Source of the DNA: Candidatus Anaerostipes excrementavium
Lineage (GTDB): Bacteria; Bacillota; Clostridia; Lachnospirales; Lachnospiraceae
DNA length: 64,000 bases
Direction of reading: 5' to 3'
Assembly: GCA_019114985.1 (NCBI GenBank)
Contig: DXEM01000001.1
Coordinates: 62,001-126,000 of the forward strand
The translations under genes and the position numbers were made by a program. Below the pieces are notes generated by a model, which was not told the DNA's origin, searched no databases, and saw only the letters and a list, made by a program, of their open reading frames with translations. Positions within the stretch are counted from its first letter, which is position 1; each line of letters starts with the position of its first letter. Of this stretch, positions 49,352-59,779 are shown in pieces.

Positions 49352-52252
49352 ATGAATGAGAATTATACAATGATCAAACAGGAACGACTGGATGAGCTGG
49401 ATGGAACCGGATATCTGCTCCGACATAACAAGACCGGAGCAAAGGTGGTCGTGATTTCCAATCAGGACGATAATAAAGTATTCCAGATCGGATTTAAGAC
49501 GCCGCCAAAAGATGATACCGGAGTGCCTCATATCCTGGAACATTCTGTTTTATGCGGATCCAGAGAATTCCCAATGAAAGATCCTTTTGTAGAATTGGTA
49601 AAGGGATCCTTGAATACGTTTTTAAATGCCATGACTTATCCGGATAAAACCGTGTATCCGGTGGCAAGTCAGAATGACAAAGACTTTTTCAACTTAGTTC
49701 ATGTGTATCTGGATGCGGTATTTTATCCGAATATTTATCAGAAACCGGAGATTTTGAAACAGGAAGGATGGCACTATGATCTGGAATCCGAAGACGCACC
49801 GCTTCATTATAACGGAGTCGTTTTCAATGAGATGAAGGGAGTCTTTTCTTCGCCGGACCAGCAGCTTGCCAGAGTGATTCAGAAATCTCTTCTTCCGGAT
49901 ACCCCGTACGGATTTGAATCCGGAGGAGACCCGGCGGCAGTTCCGGATCTGACTTACGAAGGATTTTTAGATTTCCACAGAACCTATTACCATCCATCCA
50001 ATAGTTATATTTATCTCTATGGAGACATGGATCCGGAACCATATCTGGAATTTATCCATGAACATTATTTGAAAGATTTTGATGAGAGAGAGATTGCTTC
50101 TTCCTGGAAGATGCAGGAACCTTTCAAAGAAGTCAAAAGAATAGAAGAGTATTATCCAATCGGAGAAAATGATTCGGAGGAGGAAAAGACTTATTTTGCA
50201 TACAATGCGGTGATCGGGACAAGTTTGGATCGGGAACTTTACCTGGCCTTCCAGATTCTGAACCGTGCCTTGTTTACAGCGCCGGGAGCGCCGGTAAAAA
50301 AAGCGTTAATGGATGCACAGATCGGAAAAGATGTTTCAAGTTCTTATGATAATGGAATTTGGCAGCCAATCTTTTCCATTGAGGCGCAGGAAGCAAGAGA
50401 AGATCAGGAAAAAGAATTTGTATCCATTATTGAAGAAAATCTTCAGAAGATCGCAGAAGAAGGAATTCCAAAGCGCAGTCTGACTGCGGCGTTTAATTTT
50501 TATGAATTCCGTTATAAGGAAGCGAATTTCGGACGTTTCCCGAAAGGTTTAATGTATGGACTGCAGATGTATGACAGCTGGCTTTACGATGAGGAACAGC
50601 CATTTATCCATATTAAGACAAATGAAGTTTTCGAGATTCTTCGAGAAAAAATGGAGACAGGATATTTTGAAGATCTGATCACAAAATATCTTTTGGAAAA
50701 TCCGCATAAATCGATCGTTGTTATGAAGCCGAAAAAAGGACTTCAGAAGGAAAAGGATCAGCAGGAAGCGCAGAAATTAAAAGCGTATAAAGATTCTCTG
50801 TCAAAAGAACAGATTGAAGATCTGGTAAAAGAGACCAAACGTCTAAAAGAAATCCAGGAAACGCCTTCTACAAAAGAAGAGCTTGCCAAGATCCCGGTTC
50901 TGGACATTGAGGATATCCGAAAAGAAATCAAACCGCTGAGCAATCAGGAAACAGAGATTGACGGGGTGAAAGTACTCTGGCATTCTTATTTCACCAACCA
51001 GATCTGTTATTTGAAGTTATCTTTTGATATGAGCTATGTGCCGATAGAGCTGGCGCCGTATGCTTCTTTGCTGACCGAAGTATTGATGGCTGTGGATACA
51101 GAAAAAAGAAGTTATCTGGAATTGGGAAATGAGGTCAGCATTGAAACAGGAGCGATTGCTGCGACGATGGATGTGCTGCCTCGGACAAAAGACGAATGGA
51201 TTCCACTGTTTTCCGTCAAGACAAAATGCTTTTATCCGAAGACAGAAAAAGCGTTTGCCTTAATGGAAGAAATCATATTTGAAAGTAAATTAAACGACAA
51301 AAAGAGATTAAAGGAAATAATCGGACAGATTTATACGAATTTGAAAATGCAGCTGACGGAAGCAGGACATAAGACAGCAGCGAACCGTGCAATTTCTTAT
51401 TTTTCATCCTATGCGAAATATAAGGAAGCGATTCAGGGAATCGACATGTTTGAATCCGTGAAAAACTGGTATGAAAATTTTGAAGAGTCTTATGATCAGA
51501 TCGCGGAAGGTCTGGAAACTGCCAGAAAGATGATTTTCCAGAAACAGCATATGATCGTAAGCTATACCGGAAATGAGAAGGAACCGGAATTCATGGAAGA
51601 AAGCCTGGGTCATTTTGTGGGACGTTTATACCCGGATCAGGCGAAGGAAACCCTTGTAAAAGTAACATGTGACCAGGAAAACGAAGGATTTGCCACAGCG
51701 GGAGGCGTTTGCTATGTGGCATGTGCCGGTAACTTTATGGATCAGGGATTCCAATATACCGGGGCGTTGCGGGTGCTGCAAATGATCTTTTCTTACGAAT
51801 ATCTTTGGATTCAGCTTCGAGTCAAAGGAGGCGCTTACGGCTGCATGTGCAGCTTTGGCAGTCAGGGAGACTCTATGTTTGTAACTTATCGGGATCCGAA
51901 TCTGAAAGAGACGTATGATGTCTATGACCGTGCATACCAGTTTGTGGAAACATTTGATCCGGATGCACGTGACATGAAAAAATATATCATTGGTACAATC
52001 AGCGGCATGGATATGCCGATGGGACCGGATGATATGGGAGCAAGAAGTTTCCAGGCATACCTGATGGGCAAAACGGAAGAGGAAATGCAGAAAGACAGAG
52101 ATCAGGTGCTTGGATGTACCAAAGAAGATATCCAGGCGCTGGCTCCTTTGGTGAAAGCCGTGGTTGATGCGGGCAATCGCTGCTGTGTGGGAAATGAAGA
52201 TAAGATGCAGCAGGCCAAAGACTGTTTTGATGTGATACGAAATGTACTGTAA
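49352..52252 (+). CDS. M16C-family zinc metallopeptidase (PreP/Cym1-like)
   Basis: Large insulinase-type peptidase of 966 residues built of two halves. The inverted zinc motif HILEH has His60, Glu63 and His64, with the distal Glu region in YNGVVFNEMKG. C-terminal VKGGAYGCMC holds the family Arg/Tyr-type pocket. No signal peptide is visible, so it is cytoplasmic and probably degrades peptides. AAAAGGAG precedes the start. Era follows 14 bases after the stop. Confidence 0.92.
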   Translation: MNENYTMIKQERLDELDGTGYLLRHNKTGAKVVVISNQDDNKVFQIGFKTPPKDDTGVPHILEHSVLCGSREFPMKDPFVELVKGSLNTFLNAMTYPDKTVYPVASQNDKDFFNLVHVYLDAVFYPNIYQKPEILKQEGWHYDLESEDAPLHYNGVVFNEMKGVFSSPDQQLARVIQKSLLPDTPYGFESGGDPAAVPDLTYEGFLDFHRTYYHPSNSYIYLYGDMDPEPYLEFIHEHYLKDFDEREIASSWKMQEPFKEVKRIEEYYPIGENDSEEEKTYFAYNAVIGTSLDRELYLAFQILNRALFTAPGAPVKKALMDAQIGKDVSSSYDNGIWQPIFSIEAQEAREDQEKEFVSIIEENLQKIAEEGIPKRSLTAAFNFYEFRYKEANFGRFPKGLMYGLQMYDSWLYDEEQPFIHIKTNEVFEILREKMETGYFEDLITKYLLENPHKSIVVMKPKKGLQKEKDQQEAQKLKAYKDSLSKEQIEDLVKETKRLKEIQETPSTKEELAKIPVLDIEDIRKEIKPLSNQETEIDGVKVLWHSYFTNQICYLKLSFDMSYVPIELAPYASLLTEVLMAVDTEKRSYLELGNEVSIETGAIAATMDVLPRTKDEWIPLFSVKTKCFYPKTEKAFALMEEIIFESKLNDKKRLKEIIGQIYTNLKMQLTEAGHKTAANRAISYFSSYAKYKEAIQGIDMFESVKNWYENFEESYDQIAEGLETARKMIFQKQHMIVSYTGNEKEPEFMEESLGHFVGRLYPDQAKETLVKVTCDQENEGFATAGGVCYVACAGNFMDQGFQYTGALRVLQMIFSYEYLWIQLRVKGGAYGCMCSFGSQGDSMFVTYRDPNLKETYDVYDRAYQFVETFDPDARDMKKYIIGTISGMDMPMGPDDMGARSFQAYLMGKTEEEMQKDRDQVLGCTKEDIQALAPLVKAVVDAGNRCCVGNEDKMQQAKDCFDVIRNVL

Positions 52253-52266
52253 GAGAAAGGAAGATT

Positions 52267-53172
52267 ATGGGAGAAGTATTTAAATCCGGATTTGTGACTT
52301 TTATCGGACGTCCCAATGTGGGAAAATCTACGCTGATGAACCGTTTGATCGGACAAAAGATCGCGATTACCTCCAGCAAGCCGCAGACGACGAGAAACCG
52401 AATCCAGACAGTGTATACCGATGACAGGGGACAGATTGTTTTCCTAGATACACCGGGAATCAACAAAGCGAAAAATAAATTGGGAGATTATATGCTCCAG
52501 GCAGCAGAGAGGACGTTAAACGAAGTAGATGTCGTCCTCTGGCTGGTGGAACCGACGACATTTATCGGCGGAGGAGAACGTTATATCGTGGAGCAGCTTG
52601 CCAAAATAAAAACTCCAATCATCCTGATTATTAACAAAATCGATTTGGCAGAGGAAAAAGAGATTTTGGAAGCAATCAATGCTTATAAAGACGTTCTGGA
52701 CTTTGCGGAAATCATACCGGTTTCCGCTTTGAAAGGAAAGAATACCCAGGATGTGATTGACACGATCTTTCGGTATCTGGAAGAAGGACCAATGTATTTT
52801 GATGCGGATACGATCACAGATCAGCCGGAGCGCCAGATCTGTGCAGAATTGATCCGTGAGAAAGCGCTGCGTTCCCTGAGCCAGGAGATTCCTCATGGAA
52901 TTGCCGTGGTGATTGATTCCATGAAGGAAAGACGGCATGGTCATATTATAGATATTGATGCAACGATTATTTGTGAGAAAGATTCTCATAAAGGAATTAT
53001 CATCGGGAAAAAAGGGGCCATGCTGAAGAAGATCGGAAGCCAGGCGAGGATCGAGATGGAAAATCTTTTGGACACCAAGGTAAATCTTCAGTTATGGGTA
53101 AAAGTAAAGAAAGATTGGCGGGATAGTGATTTCCTGCTGAAGAATTATGGATATGATAAGAAAGAAGTCTGA
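52267..53172 (+). CDS. era: GTPase Era
   Basis: Essential 16S rRNA-binding GTPase in 30S assembly. G1 is GRPNVGKSTLMNRL, G3 DTPGI, G4 NKID. A C-terminal KH domain contains GIIIGKKGAMLKKIG; 301 residues is normal. AGAAAGGA precedes the start. The stop is two bases before recO, the usual era-recO order. Confidence 0.97.
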   Translation: MGEVFKSGFVTFIGRPNVGKSTLMNRLIGQKIAITSSKPQTTRNRIQTVYTDDRGQIVFLDTPGINKAKNKLGDYMLQAAERTLNEVDVVLWLVEPTTFIGGGERYIVEQLAKIKTPIILIINKIDLAEEKEILEAINAYKDVLDFAEIIPVSALKGKNTQDVIDTIFRYLEEGPMYFDADTITDQPERQICAELIREKALRSLSQEIPHGIAVVIDSMKERRHGHIIDIDATIICEKDSHKGIIIGKKGAMLKKIGSQARIEMENLLDTKVNLQLWVKVKKDWRDSDFLLKNYGYDKKEV

Positions 53173-53174
53173 TC

Positions 53175-53909
53175 ATGGGTCAGGAAATCAAAGTGTTGGG
53201 ATTGGTTTTACAGGCAGGAAATATTGGAGAATATGATAAACGAATCGTGCTGCTGACAAAAGAGCGGGGAAGAATCTCCGCCTTTGCCCGCGGTGCGAAA
53301 AAAGCAACAAGCCCTTATGCAGCGGCTTGTCAGCCGTTTACGTTTGGAACCTTTTCTCTCTATGAGGGAAAGAACTCTTTTAATGTCATGTGGGCGCAGG
53401 TTGACAATTATTTTGAAAAACTAAAAGAAGATTTGGATTCTATTTACTATGCCAGTTATTTTAGTGAATTTGCCTCTTATCTGACAAGAGAAAACAATGA
53501 TGAGATGCAGATCTTGAAGCTGCTTTATCAGACTCTGAGAGCTTTGGAAAAGAAAACGATGCCAAATGAATTGATCCGTTTGGTGTATGAGATCAAGCTG
53601 ATGGCAGTGTATGGTCTGGGGATGGAAGCATTTCAATGTGTTCGGTGCGGTTCGAAGGAACAGCTTGTCGGATTTGAACCGGCAGAAGGAGGAACGGTCT
53701 GTGCTTCCTGCGGGGGCGGCAGATTTCCAGCCGGGCCATCGACCATCTATGCGCTGCAATATATCCTATATAGCCCGATTGAACGTCTCTATACATTTCG
53801 GGTCAGCAGGGAAGTGCAAAAAGAGTTAAAAAAAATTACGGAAGAATTTTTAAAAGTTCATATCCAACATGAATTTAAATCCAAGATTTTTCTTCCGCAG
53901 GAATCATGA
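53175..53909 (+). CDS. recO: DNA repair protein RecO
   Basis: RecF-pathway mediator loading RecA on SSB-coated DNA. N-terminal OB fold (GLVLQAGNIGEYDKRIVLLT), ARGAKK basic stretch, helical domain, and a zinc site with CVRCG and CASCGGG. The 244 residues match the family. It directly follows era and is closed by a strong terminator. Confidence 0.95.
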   Translation: MGQEIKVLGLVLQAGNIGEYDKRIVLLTKERGRISAFARGAKKATSPYAAACQPFTFGTFSLYEGKNSFNVMWAQVDNYFEKLKEDLDSIYYASYFSEFASYLTRENNDEMQILKLLYQTLRALEKKTMPNELIRLVYEIKLMAVYGLGMEAFQCVRCGSKEQLVGFEPAEGGTVCASCGGGRFPAGPSTIYALQYILYSPIERLYTFRVSREVQKELKKITEEFLKVHIQHEFKSKIFLPQES

Positions 53910-53916
53910 AGAGTGA

Positions 53917-53956
53917 GAAACGCCGCAGGATTCTATTGAAATCTTGCGGCGTTTTC
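53917..53956. terminator. Terminator after recO
   Basis: AACGCCGCAGGAT (53919-53931) with ATCTTGCGGCGTT (53941-53953), loop of nine bases and one mismatch. T-run on the + side, A-run on the other, so it may also stop the convergent XRE transcript. Confidence 0.85.
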
Positions 53957-53975
53957 ATTACTCTGCTAGGAAATC

Positions 53976-54308
53976 TTATTTACATAAAATGCGCAGTACT
54001 TTGACAAATTTCTCCTTGTCGTCTGTAGAGAACTTTTCCAGAAGACGAAGGATCTCTTTGTTCAGTACATTATCTTTCTCGCCGGTCTCATTGGTTTCCG
54101 GACGAAGAAGATAATCAATTGAAACATTCAAAAGTTTCGCGTAATAAGATAAAACTCGAAGGTTCATTTTTACACGATCATTTTCGATATTGCTGATGAA
54201 AGCAACTGTTACATCCAATGCATCCGCAATTTGTTCCTGTGTGTAGCCTGCCTGTTTACGTAAAGTCTTCATTCGTTTACCAACATTGGTATAATCAATT
54301 TGATACAT
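53976..54308 (-). CDS. XRE-family transcriptional regulator
   Basis: A 110-residue regulator with an N-terminal Cro/C1 helix-turn-helix (about 8-65; MKTLRKQAGYTQEQIADALDVTVAFISNIENDRVKMNLRVLS region) and a short charged C-terminal part. It stands alone between recO and glyS, transcribed against both. No ligand domain is visible, so the signal is unknown. It shares its upstream region with glyS. Confidence 0.87.
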   Translation of the reverse strand: MYQIDYTNVGKRMKTLRKQAGYTQEQIADALDVTVAFISNIENDRVKMNLRVLSYYAKLLNVSIDYLLRPETNETGEKDNVLNKEILRLLEKFSTDDKEKFVKVLRILCK

Positions 54309-54428
54309 GGTCTAATTTCCCTTTCTTCATATCTCCTAATGCTTCATTTCAACATTATAATATAAATAAAAGAAAAAAGTAATATCCAATTAGTATAGTT
54401 CATATATTTGAAAGAGCGTAAATACATC

Positions 54429-54457
54429 TTGAAAAAAAATCAATTACAAGATACAAT
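54429..54457 (+). promoter_or_regulatory. Promoter of glyS
   Basis: TTGAAA (54429-54434) and TACAAT (54452-54457) with a 17-base spacer, about 42 bases before the start codon; too short a leader for a T-box. Confidence 0.7.
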
Positions 54458-54498
54458 GATACAATATAGAGAAAGAACAAAAAAAGAGGTAAAAACTT

Positions 54499-55887
54499 AT
54501 GGATTTAACAATGGAGAAAATCGTCAATCTGGCAAAAGTCCGTGGATTTGTATACAGTGGTTCTGAGATTTACGGCGGATTGGCTAATACATGGGATTAT
54601 GGAAATCTTGGTGTAGAATTAAAGAATAATGTGAAGAAAGCCTGGTGGAAGAAATTTATCCAGGAAAGCCCATATAATGTGGGAGTTGACTGTGCGATCT
54701 TAATGAATCCGCAGACATGGGTAGCGTCCGGACATTTGGGAAGTTTTTCCGATCCTTTGATGGATTGTAAAGAATGCCGCGAACGTTTCCGTGCGGACAA
54801 ATTGATTGAAGATTATTATCAGGAGCATGGCATGGAACTGGAAGGTTCTGTGGACGGATGGTCTAAGGAACAGATGGAAGAGTTCATCAAGGAGCATGAT
54901 ATTGTCTGCCCATCCTGCGGAAAGAAGAACTTTACAGAGATTCGTGAATTTAACCTGATGTTCAAGACATTCCAGGGTGTAACAGAAGATGCGAAGAGCA
55001 CTGTTTATCTTCGTCCGGAGACTGCGCAGGGAATCTTTGTAAACTTTAAGAATGTACAGCGTACATCCAGAAAGAAGATTCCGTTCGGAATCGGACAGAT
55101 CGGAAAATCTTTCCGAAACGAGATCACACCGGGTAACTTTACATTCCGTACCCGTGAGTTTGAACAGATGGAATTGGAATTCTTCTGCGAGCCGGATACG
55201 GATTTGGAATGGTTCGAATACTGGAAGAATTACTGCATCCATTGGCTGAAAGAGCTTGGCATCAAAGATGAGCAGATGAGAGTCCGTGACCATGAGAAGG
55301 AAGAACTTTCTCATTATTCCAAAGCAACATCTGATATTGAATTCCTCTTCCCGTTTGGCTGGGGCGAGCTTTGGGGAATTGCGGATCGTACTGACTATGA
55401 CCTGACACAGCATCAGAATAGATCCGGAGAAGATCTGACATATTTTGATCCGGAGAAGAAAGAACGTTACATTCCATATGTCATTGAACCGTCTCTGGGA
55501 GCTGACCGTGTAACACTGGCGTTCCTGTGCGCGGCATATGATGAAGAAGAACTGGAAGGCGGAGATACGAGAACTGTGCTTCATTTCCATCCGGCGATCG
55601 CGCCTGTGAAGATCGGAATCCTTCCATTATCTAAGAAATTAAGCGAAGATGCGCTGAAAGTCTACGAGGAATTGGCGAAGTACTACAATTGCGAGTTTGA
55701 CGAGCGTGGAAATATCGGAAAACGTTACCGCAGACAGGATGAGATCGGAACACCATATTGCGTGACATTTGATTTTGACTCTTTAGAAGACGGAGCCGTG
55801 ACCGTTCGTGATCGTGATACGATGGAACAGGAACGAATCAAGATCGAAGATCTGAAAAATTATTTTGAAGAGAAATTTGCTTATTAA
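54499..55887 (+). CDS. glyS: Glycyl-tRNA synthetase (single-chain, class II dimer type)
   Basis: Charges tRNA-Gly. The 462-residue protein is the alpha2 (eukaryote/archaeal-like) form, with [20 protein letters not shown], class II motif 2 ([27 protein letters not shown]) and motif 3 ([14 protein letters not shown]), followed by the anticodon-binding domain. GAGGTAAAAA precedes the start. The gene is monocistronic, with its own promoter and terminator. Confidence 0.96.
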   Translation: MDLTMEKIVNLAKVRGFVYSGSEIYGGLANTWDYGNLGVELKNNVKKAWWKKFIQESPYNVGVDCAILMNPQTWVASGHLGSFSDPLMDCKECRERFRADKLIEDYYQEHGMELEGSVDGWSKEQMEEFIKEHDIVCPSCGKKNFTEIREFNLMFKTFQGVTEDAKSTVYLRPETAQGIFVNFKNVQRTSRKKIPFGIGQIGKSFRNEITPGNFTFRTREFEQMELEFFCEPDTDLEWFEYWKNYCIHWLKELGIKDEQMRVRDHEKEELSHYSKATSDIEFLFPFGWGELWGIADRTDYDLTQHQNRSGEDLTYFDPEKKERYIPYVIEPSLGADRVTLAFLCAAYDEEELEGGDTRTVLHFHPAIAPVKIGILPLSKKLSEDALKVYEELAKYYNCEFDERGNIGKRYRRQDEIGTPYCVTFDFDSLEDGAVTVRDRDTMEQERIKIEDLKNYFEEKFAY

Positions 55888-55895
55888 AGAAAGTG

Positions 55896-55925
55896 ATCCC
55901 GGAATTTTGATGTTCCGGGATTTCT
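55896..55925 (+). terminator. Terminator after glyS
   Basis: ATCCCGGAA (55896-55904) with TTCCGGGAT (55913-55921), then TTTCTTT. Confidence 0.85.
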
Positions 55926-55994
55926 TTGATTTCAAAAGAAAAGCAGGTAAATTTTGCTTCCTTTTGACAAGAAGCATTATGGGAGGATGAATCG

Positions 55995-58130
55995 ATGAGT
56001 AAGAAATATGATTATTCTTACACCCAGGATCGTGAATTGTCCTGGCTGAAATTTAATGAGAGGGTCCTTAACGAGGCAGGCAAGAAATCGGTCCCGATCT
56101 TAGAACGTCTGAAATTCCTGGAGATTTTTACGAATAACCTGGATGAATTTTTTATGGTTCGTGTGGGAAGTATCCATGAGATGAGTTTGATTCATGATGG
56201 ACATCACGATATTCGTTCGAATCTGACGCCGGACGAGCAGCTGATGAAGATTTCGGAGCATATGGCGCCGCTTTATCGTCAGAGAGACAGGATTTTTCTG
56301 GATGTATCAGAAGAATTGGAGAAACAGGGAATCGTACAGTGCCGGTTGGGGGAGCTGGGCGATGAGGAGAAGCTGTATCTTAAGAATTATTTTGAAATCA
56401 TGGTACTTCCGGTACTTTCTCCAATCGTCATTGCAAAACAGCATCCTTTTCCTCATATTCCCAATAAAGTCCTCCATATTGGCCTTCGCTTAAAAAAGAA
56501 AGAAAAGGAGTCTTTTGGTATTATTGCGATGCCGAAAGATTTGGATCGAATGGTCTTTTTCGAAGAAGGCAGTCTGAGATTTGTGCTGCTGGAGGACATC
56601 ATTGCCGAGTTTTGTGATGTCTTATTTCCGAAATATATAATCGAGGAAAAGGGAATCCTATGTGTGACGCGGAGTGCGGATATTGATCCGGATGATGAGA
56701 TTTATGAAAATACCGATGATTACAGAGAACATATGCGCCAGATCATTAAGCTGCGCAGGAGACTTCATCCGGTTCGTCTGGAATTTTACGGAGAGCAAAG
56801 CCGGTGGATGGAAAAATATTTAATCAAGAAATTGGATATCACCAAGAGAGATGTATATCAGAGTCTGGCGCCTTTGGATATGAAATATGTTTATGCTTTG
56901 TCTGATCGGGTTCCGGAAGAACAAAGGAAAAAAGGAAGTTATCGTCCATTCTATCCGGCGCTTAACCGGGATTTTGTGCCGGGAGAATCTATTACAAAAC
57001 AGATTCTTCAAGGAGACAAATTATTGTCTTTTCCATTTGAAACCATGGACTCTTTTGTGGAGCTTTTAAAAGAAAGCGCCGCGGACAAAGAAACGGTTTC
57101 TATTAAAATAACGATTTATCGTTTGGCAAAACAGGCAAAAATCGTGAAATATTTGTGTGAGGCAGCGGAAAACGGCAAGGAAGTCTTAGTTCTCATGGAA
57201 TTAAGAGCCAGATTTGATGAAGAGAACAATATCAATTATTCAGAGATTTTGGAAGAAGCCGGCTGTAAGGTCATTTATGGGATTGACGGCTACAAGGTAC
57301 ATTCCAAAGTCTGCTTGATTACGAAGAAGAATAGCCGCGGGATTTATTATATTACCCAGATTGGAACCGGGAATTATAATGAGAGCACTTCAAAGATCTA
57401 TACAGATCTCAGCCTTTTGACTGCTTCCAAGGCAATTGGAAGGGATGCGACGAAGTTCTTCCATAATATATCGGTATTTCATCTGGAGGGAGAATATGAT
57501 CATCTTCTGGTGGCGCCAAACAGCCTCAAAAATAATATTATCAAATATATTCATAGGGAGAAAATGAAAGCAGAGAGCTTTCAGCCATCAGGCATTTTTA
57601 TGAAGATGAATTCTTTGGCGGATCGTCAGATCATCGATGCCTTGGCTGAAGCATCCTGTGCCGGGGTGCCGATTTTTCTTCTTGTACGTGGAATCTGCTG
57701 TCTGCGTCCCGGGATTCCGGGCAAAACAGAGAATATCCGTGTGGAAAGTATCGTAGGTCGTTTCCTGGAACACTCCAGGATTTACAGCTTTGGAGCCGGG
57801 GAAGACCTGGAGATCTTTATTTCTTCGGCGGATATGATGACCAGGAATACAAGACGAAGGGTCGAAGTTGCATGTCCGATTTACGATCCAGCGCTAAGAG
57901 AACGGCTCAGAGAGATGATGGAGATTCTGAAGAAAGATAACGTTCAGGCGACCAGAATGCTTTCGGATGGAGAATATGTTTCCAAGAGAAAGAAAGGGGA
58001 GACGCCGTTAAGTTCTCAAGTTTATTTTATGAATGAGGCGAAACGGCTTCAGCCAAAACCAAAACCGAAGAAAAAAGGGCTTCTTGCATCCGTTGGAAGC
58101 CGTCTTTTCAGAAGAAAACAAAAAAGATAG
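55995..58130 (+). CDS. ppk1: Polyphosphate kinase 1
   Basis: Reversibly polymerises ATP gamma-phosphate into polyphosphate. The N-terminal domain begins RELSWLKFNERVLNEA; the catalytic domains contain GYKVHSKVCLI with the phospho-histidine and QIGTGNYNESTSKIYTD. The 711 residues end in a lysine-rich tail. GGGAGG precedes the start. Together with pst genes further on, this gives a local concentration of phosphate genes, although pyrC lies between. Confidence 0.95.
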   Translation: MSKKYDYSYTQDRELSWLKFNERVLNEAGKKSVPILERLKFLEIFTNNLDEFFMVRVGSIHEMSLIHDGHHDIRSNLTPDEQLMKISEHMAPLYRQRDRIFLDVSEELEKQGIVQCRLGELGDEEKLYLKNYFEIMVLPVLSPIVIAKQHPFPHIPNKVLHIGLRLKKKEKESFGIIAMPKDLDRMVFFEEGSLRFVLLEDIIAEFCDVLFPKYIIEEKGILCVTRSADIDPDDEIYENTDDYREHMRQIIKLRRRLHPVRLEFYGEQSRWMEKYLIKKLDITKRDVYQSLAPLDMKYVYALSDRVPEEQRKKGSYRPFYPALNRDFVPGESITKQILQGDKLLSFPFETMDSFVELLKESAADKETVSIKITIYRLAKQAKIVKYLCEAAENGKEVLVLMELRARFDEENNINYSEILEEAGCKVIYGIDGYKVHSKVCLITKKNSRGIYYITQIGTGNYNESTSKIYTDLSLLTASKAIGRDATKFFHNISVFHLEGEYDHLLVAPNSLKNNIIKYIHREKMKAESFQPSGIFMKMNSLADRQIIDALAEASCAGVPIFLLVRGICCLRPGIPGKTENIRVESIVGRFLEHSRIYSFGAGEDLEIFISSADMMTRNTRRRVEVACPIYDPALRERLREMMEILKKDNVQATRMLSDGEYVSKRKKGETPLSSQVYFMNEAKRLQPKPKPKKKGLLASVGSRLFRRKQKR

Positions 58131-58149
58131 AAGGCAAGGAGGTTAAGAA

Positions 58150-59412
58150 ATGATTTGGATTCGAAATGGAAGGATCATGGATCCGGAAAGCGGGTTGGAC
58201 CAAGTAGGAGATGTACTTTTGGATGGTGACCAGATCGTGAAAATCGGAAAGGTCGATTCCGCAGAGGATGGATGTCAGGTGATCGATGCCAAAGGATGGA
58301 TTGTAGCGCCGGGCTTGATTGACGTCCATGTACATTTTCGCGATCCGGGATTTACTTATAAAGAAGATTTGACGACCGGAGCAGCAGCGGCAGCGGCCGG
58401 AGGATTTACAACCGTCGTATGTATGGCAAATACTAAGCCGGTCGTTGATTCTGTGGATATCTATCAGGAAATTGTCGACCGATGTGAACAACTGCCGATC
58501 AAAGTATTGCAGGCAGCAGCAGTTTCCAAAGGATTTAAAGGGGAAGAGCTGACCGATATGGATGCGCTTTACCAGGCAGGAGTCAAAGGATTTACCGATG
58601 ACGGACTTCCGTTGATGGATGAGGCTCTGGTAAGGAAGGCGATGGAAAAAGTCAAAGAATTGGGTGTTCCGATCAGTCTTCATGAGGAAGACCCGGCTTA
58701 TATCAAGCAGCCGGGCGTAAATCAAGGAAAAGTATCCGAGAAATTAAATTACGGGGGCGCTTCTTACCTGGCAGAGGCCGTTATGGTAAAAAGAGATTGC
58801 CAGCTGGCATTGGAAACCGGGGCGTCGGTAGATATCCAGCATATCAGCTCGGCACAGGCGGTAGAGTATGTAAAGGAAGCAAAAGAAAAAGGAGCTCATG
58901 TAACCGCAGAGGCTTCTCCGCATCACTTTACATTGACAGAAGAAGCAGTTCTTGAATATGGAACCTTGGCAAGGATGAATCCGCCGCTTCGAACCGAAGA
59001 AGATCGGATGCGCATCATCAAAGGGCTGCAGGAAGGAACCATCGAAGTGATTGCCACAGACCATGCTCCCCATGCCAAAGAAGAGAAAGAAAAAAGTCTG
59101 GCAGAAGCGCCAAGCGGAATCACCGGACTGGAAACTTCTCTGGGACTGGGAATCACAGAGCTGGTGGATAAAGGGTATTTATCTATGATGGAATTGTTGG
59201 AGAAAATGACGGTCAATCCGGCAAAATTATATCACTTACCACAGGGAAGGCTGCAGGAAGGCCGGCCGGCAGATCTTGTAATCTTTGATCCGGAAGAAGA
59301 ATGGACGGTAAAAGAATACCGCTCAAAAGCAGCGAACTCTCCATTTACCGGCTGGAAGCTCAAAGGCAAAGTAAAATATACCATCTGTGATGGAAAAATC
59401 GTAGAAAGATAG
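58150..59412 (+). CDS. pyrC: Dihydroorotase
   Basis: Closes carbamoyl aspartate to dihydroorotate in pyrimidine synthesis. A class I amidohydrolase of 420 residues: metal motif DVHVHFRDPG, FTDDGLPL, HEEDP, DIQHISSAQAVE and ATDHAPHAKEEK are all in place. AAGGAGG precedes the start. It follows ppk1 by 19 bases and may share its transcript. A terminator lies about 50 bases downstream. Confidence 0.95.
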   Translation: MIWIRNGRIMDPESGLDQVGDVLLDGDQIVKIGKVDSAEDGCQVIDAKGWIVAPGLIDVHVHFRDPGFTYKEDLTTGAAAAAAGGFTTVVCMANTKPVVDSVDIYQEIVDRCEQLPIKVLQAAAVSKGFKGEELTDMDALYQAGVKGFTDDGLPLMDEALVRKAMEKVKELGVPISLHEEDPAYIKQPGVNQGKVSEKLNYGGASYLAEAVMVKRDCQLALETGASVDIQHISSAQAVEYVKEAKEKGAHVTAEASPHHFTLTEEAVLEYGTLARMNPPLRTEEDRMRIIKGLQEGTIEVIATDHAPHAKEEKEKSLAEAPSGITGLETSLGLGITELVDKGYLSMMELLEKMTVNPAKLYHLPQGRLQEGRPADLVIFDPEEEWTVKEYRSKAANSPFTGWKLKGKVKYTICDGKIVER

Positions 59413-59460
59413 AAATCTCTATAAAAGATGAGAAGCAGACAGTAGTTCTGCTCTGGGTAT

Positions 59461-59492
59461 AAAAAGCCGGGGACGCTAACCTCGGCTTTTTC
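59461..59492 (+). terminator. Terminator after pyrC
   Basis: AAAAAGCCG (59461-59469) pairs with CGGCTTTTT (59483-59491), near-symmetric, so it works for both convergent transcripts. Confidence 0.8.
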
Positions 59493-59499
59493 GTTTCAT

Positions 59500-59625
59500 T
59501 TAGATTCTTGCAAGCAGTTCAGAGGGAGTAAATGCAATTACTTTGCTTCTGGAAAAATCTTTTACGAATTTCTGGCGATTCAGAAGTACATCCAAAATGA
59601 TATTAGCATCAATCAATAGAACCAT
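59500..59625 (-). pseudogene. Internally deleted PIN-domain toxin remnant
   Basis: A 41-residue frame starts with the PIN signature VLLIDANIILDVLLNR, carrying the first catalytic aspartate, and ends with a typical PIN C-terminus (DFSRSKVIAFTPSELLARI). About 90-100 middle residues are missing, including the other acidic residues, so it cannot be an active ribonuclease. It overlaps the end of the upstream antitoxin-like frame, as VapBC genes do. Confidence 0.7.
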
Positions 59626-59737
59626 ATTTTTCTTGCAGCCTTTCTGCTTTTGCTTCGTTTAGATTATAATCCTCTTTCAGAATTCCAGTCAGAGAATCTG
59701 TCAGATAAGATGCAGCATCACATGTGTTTTTGTGCAT
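59609..59737 (-). pseudogene. Antitoxin-like fragment upstream of the PIN remnant
   Basis: A short frame of about 42 residues (acidic helix with ILKEDYNLNEAKAERLQEKYGSID at the end) overlaps the toxin start by 17 bases. The frame continues upstream to 59866, but that part is cysteine- and lysine-rich, unlike an antitoxin, and runs into the pstS promoter region. Assignment rests on position and the charged C-terminus. Confidence 0.4.
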
Positions 59738-59779
59738 ATCAGGAATAATTCCTGACTTTACATTTCTTTTAAAATGGAT

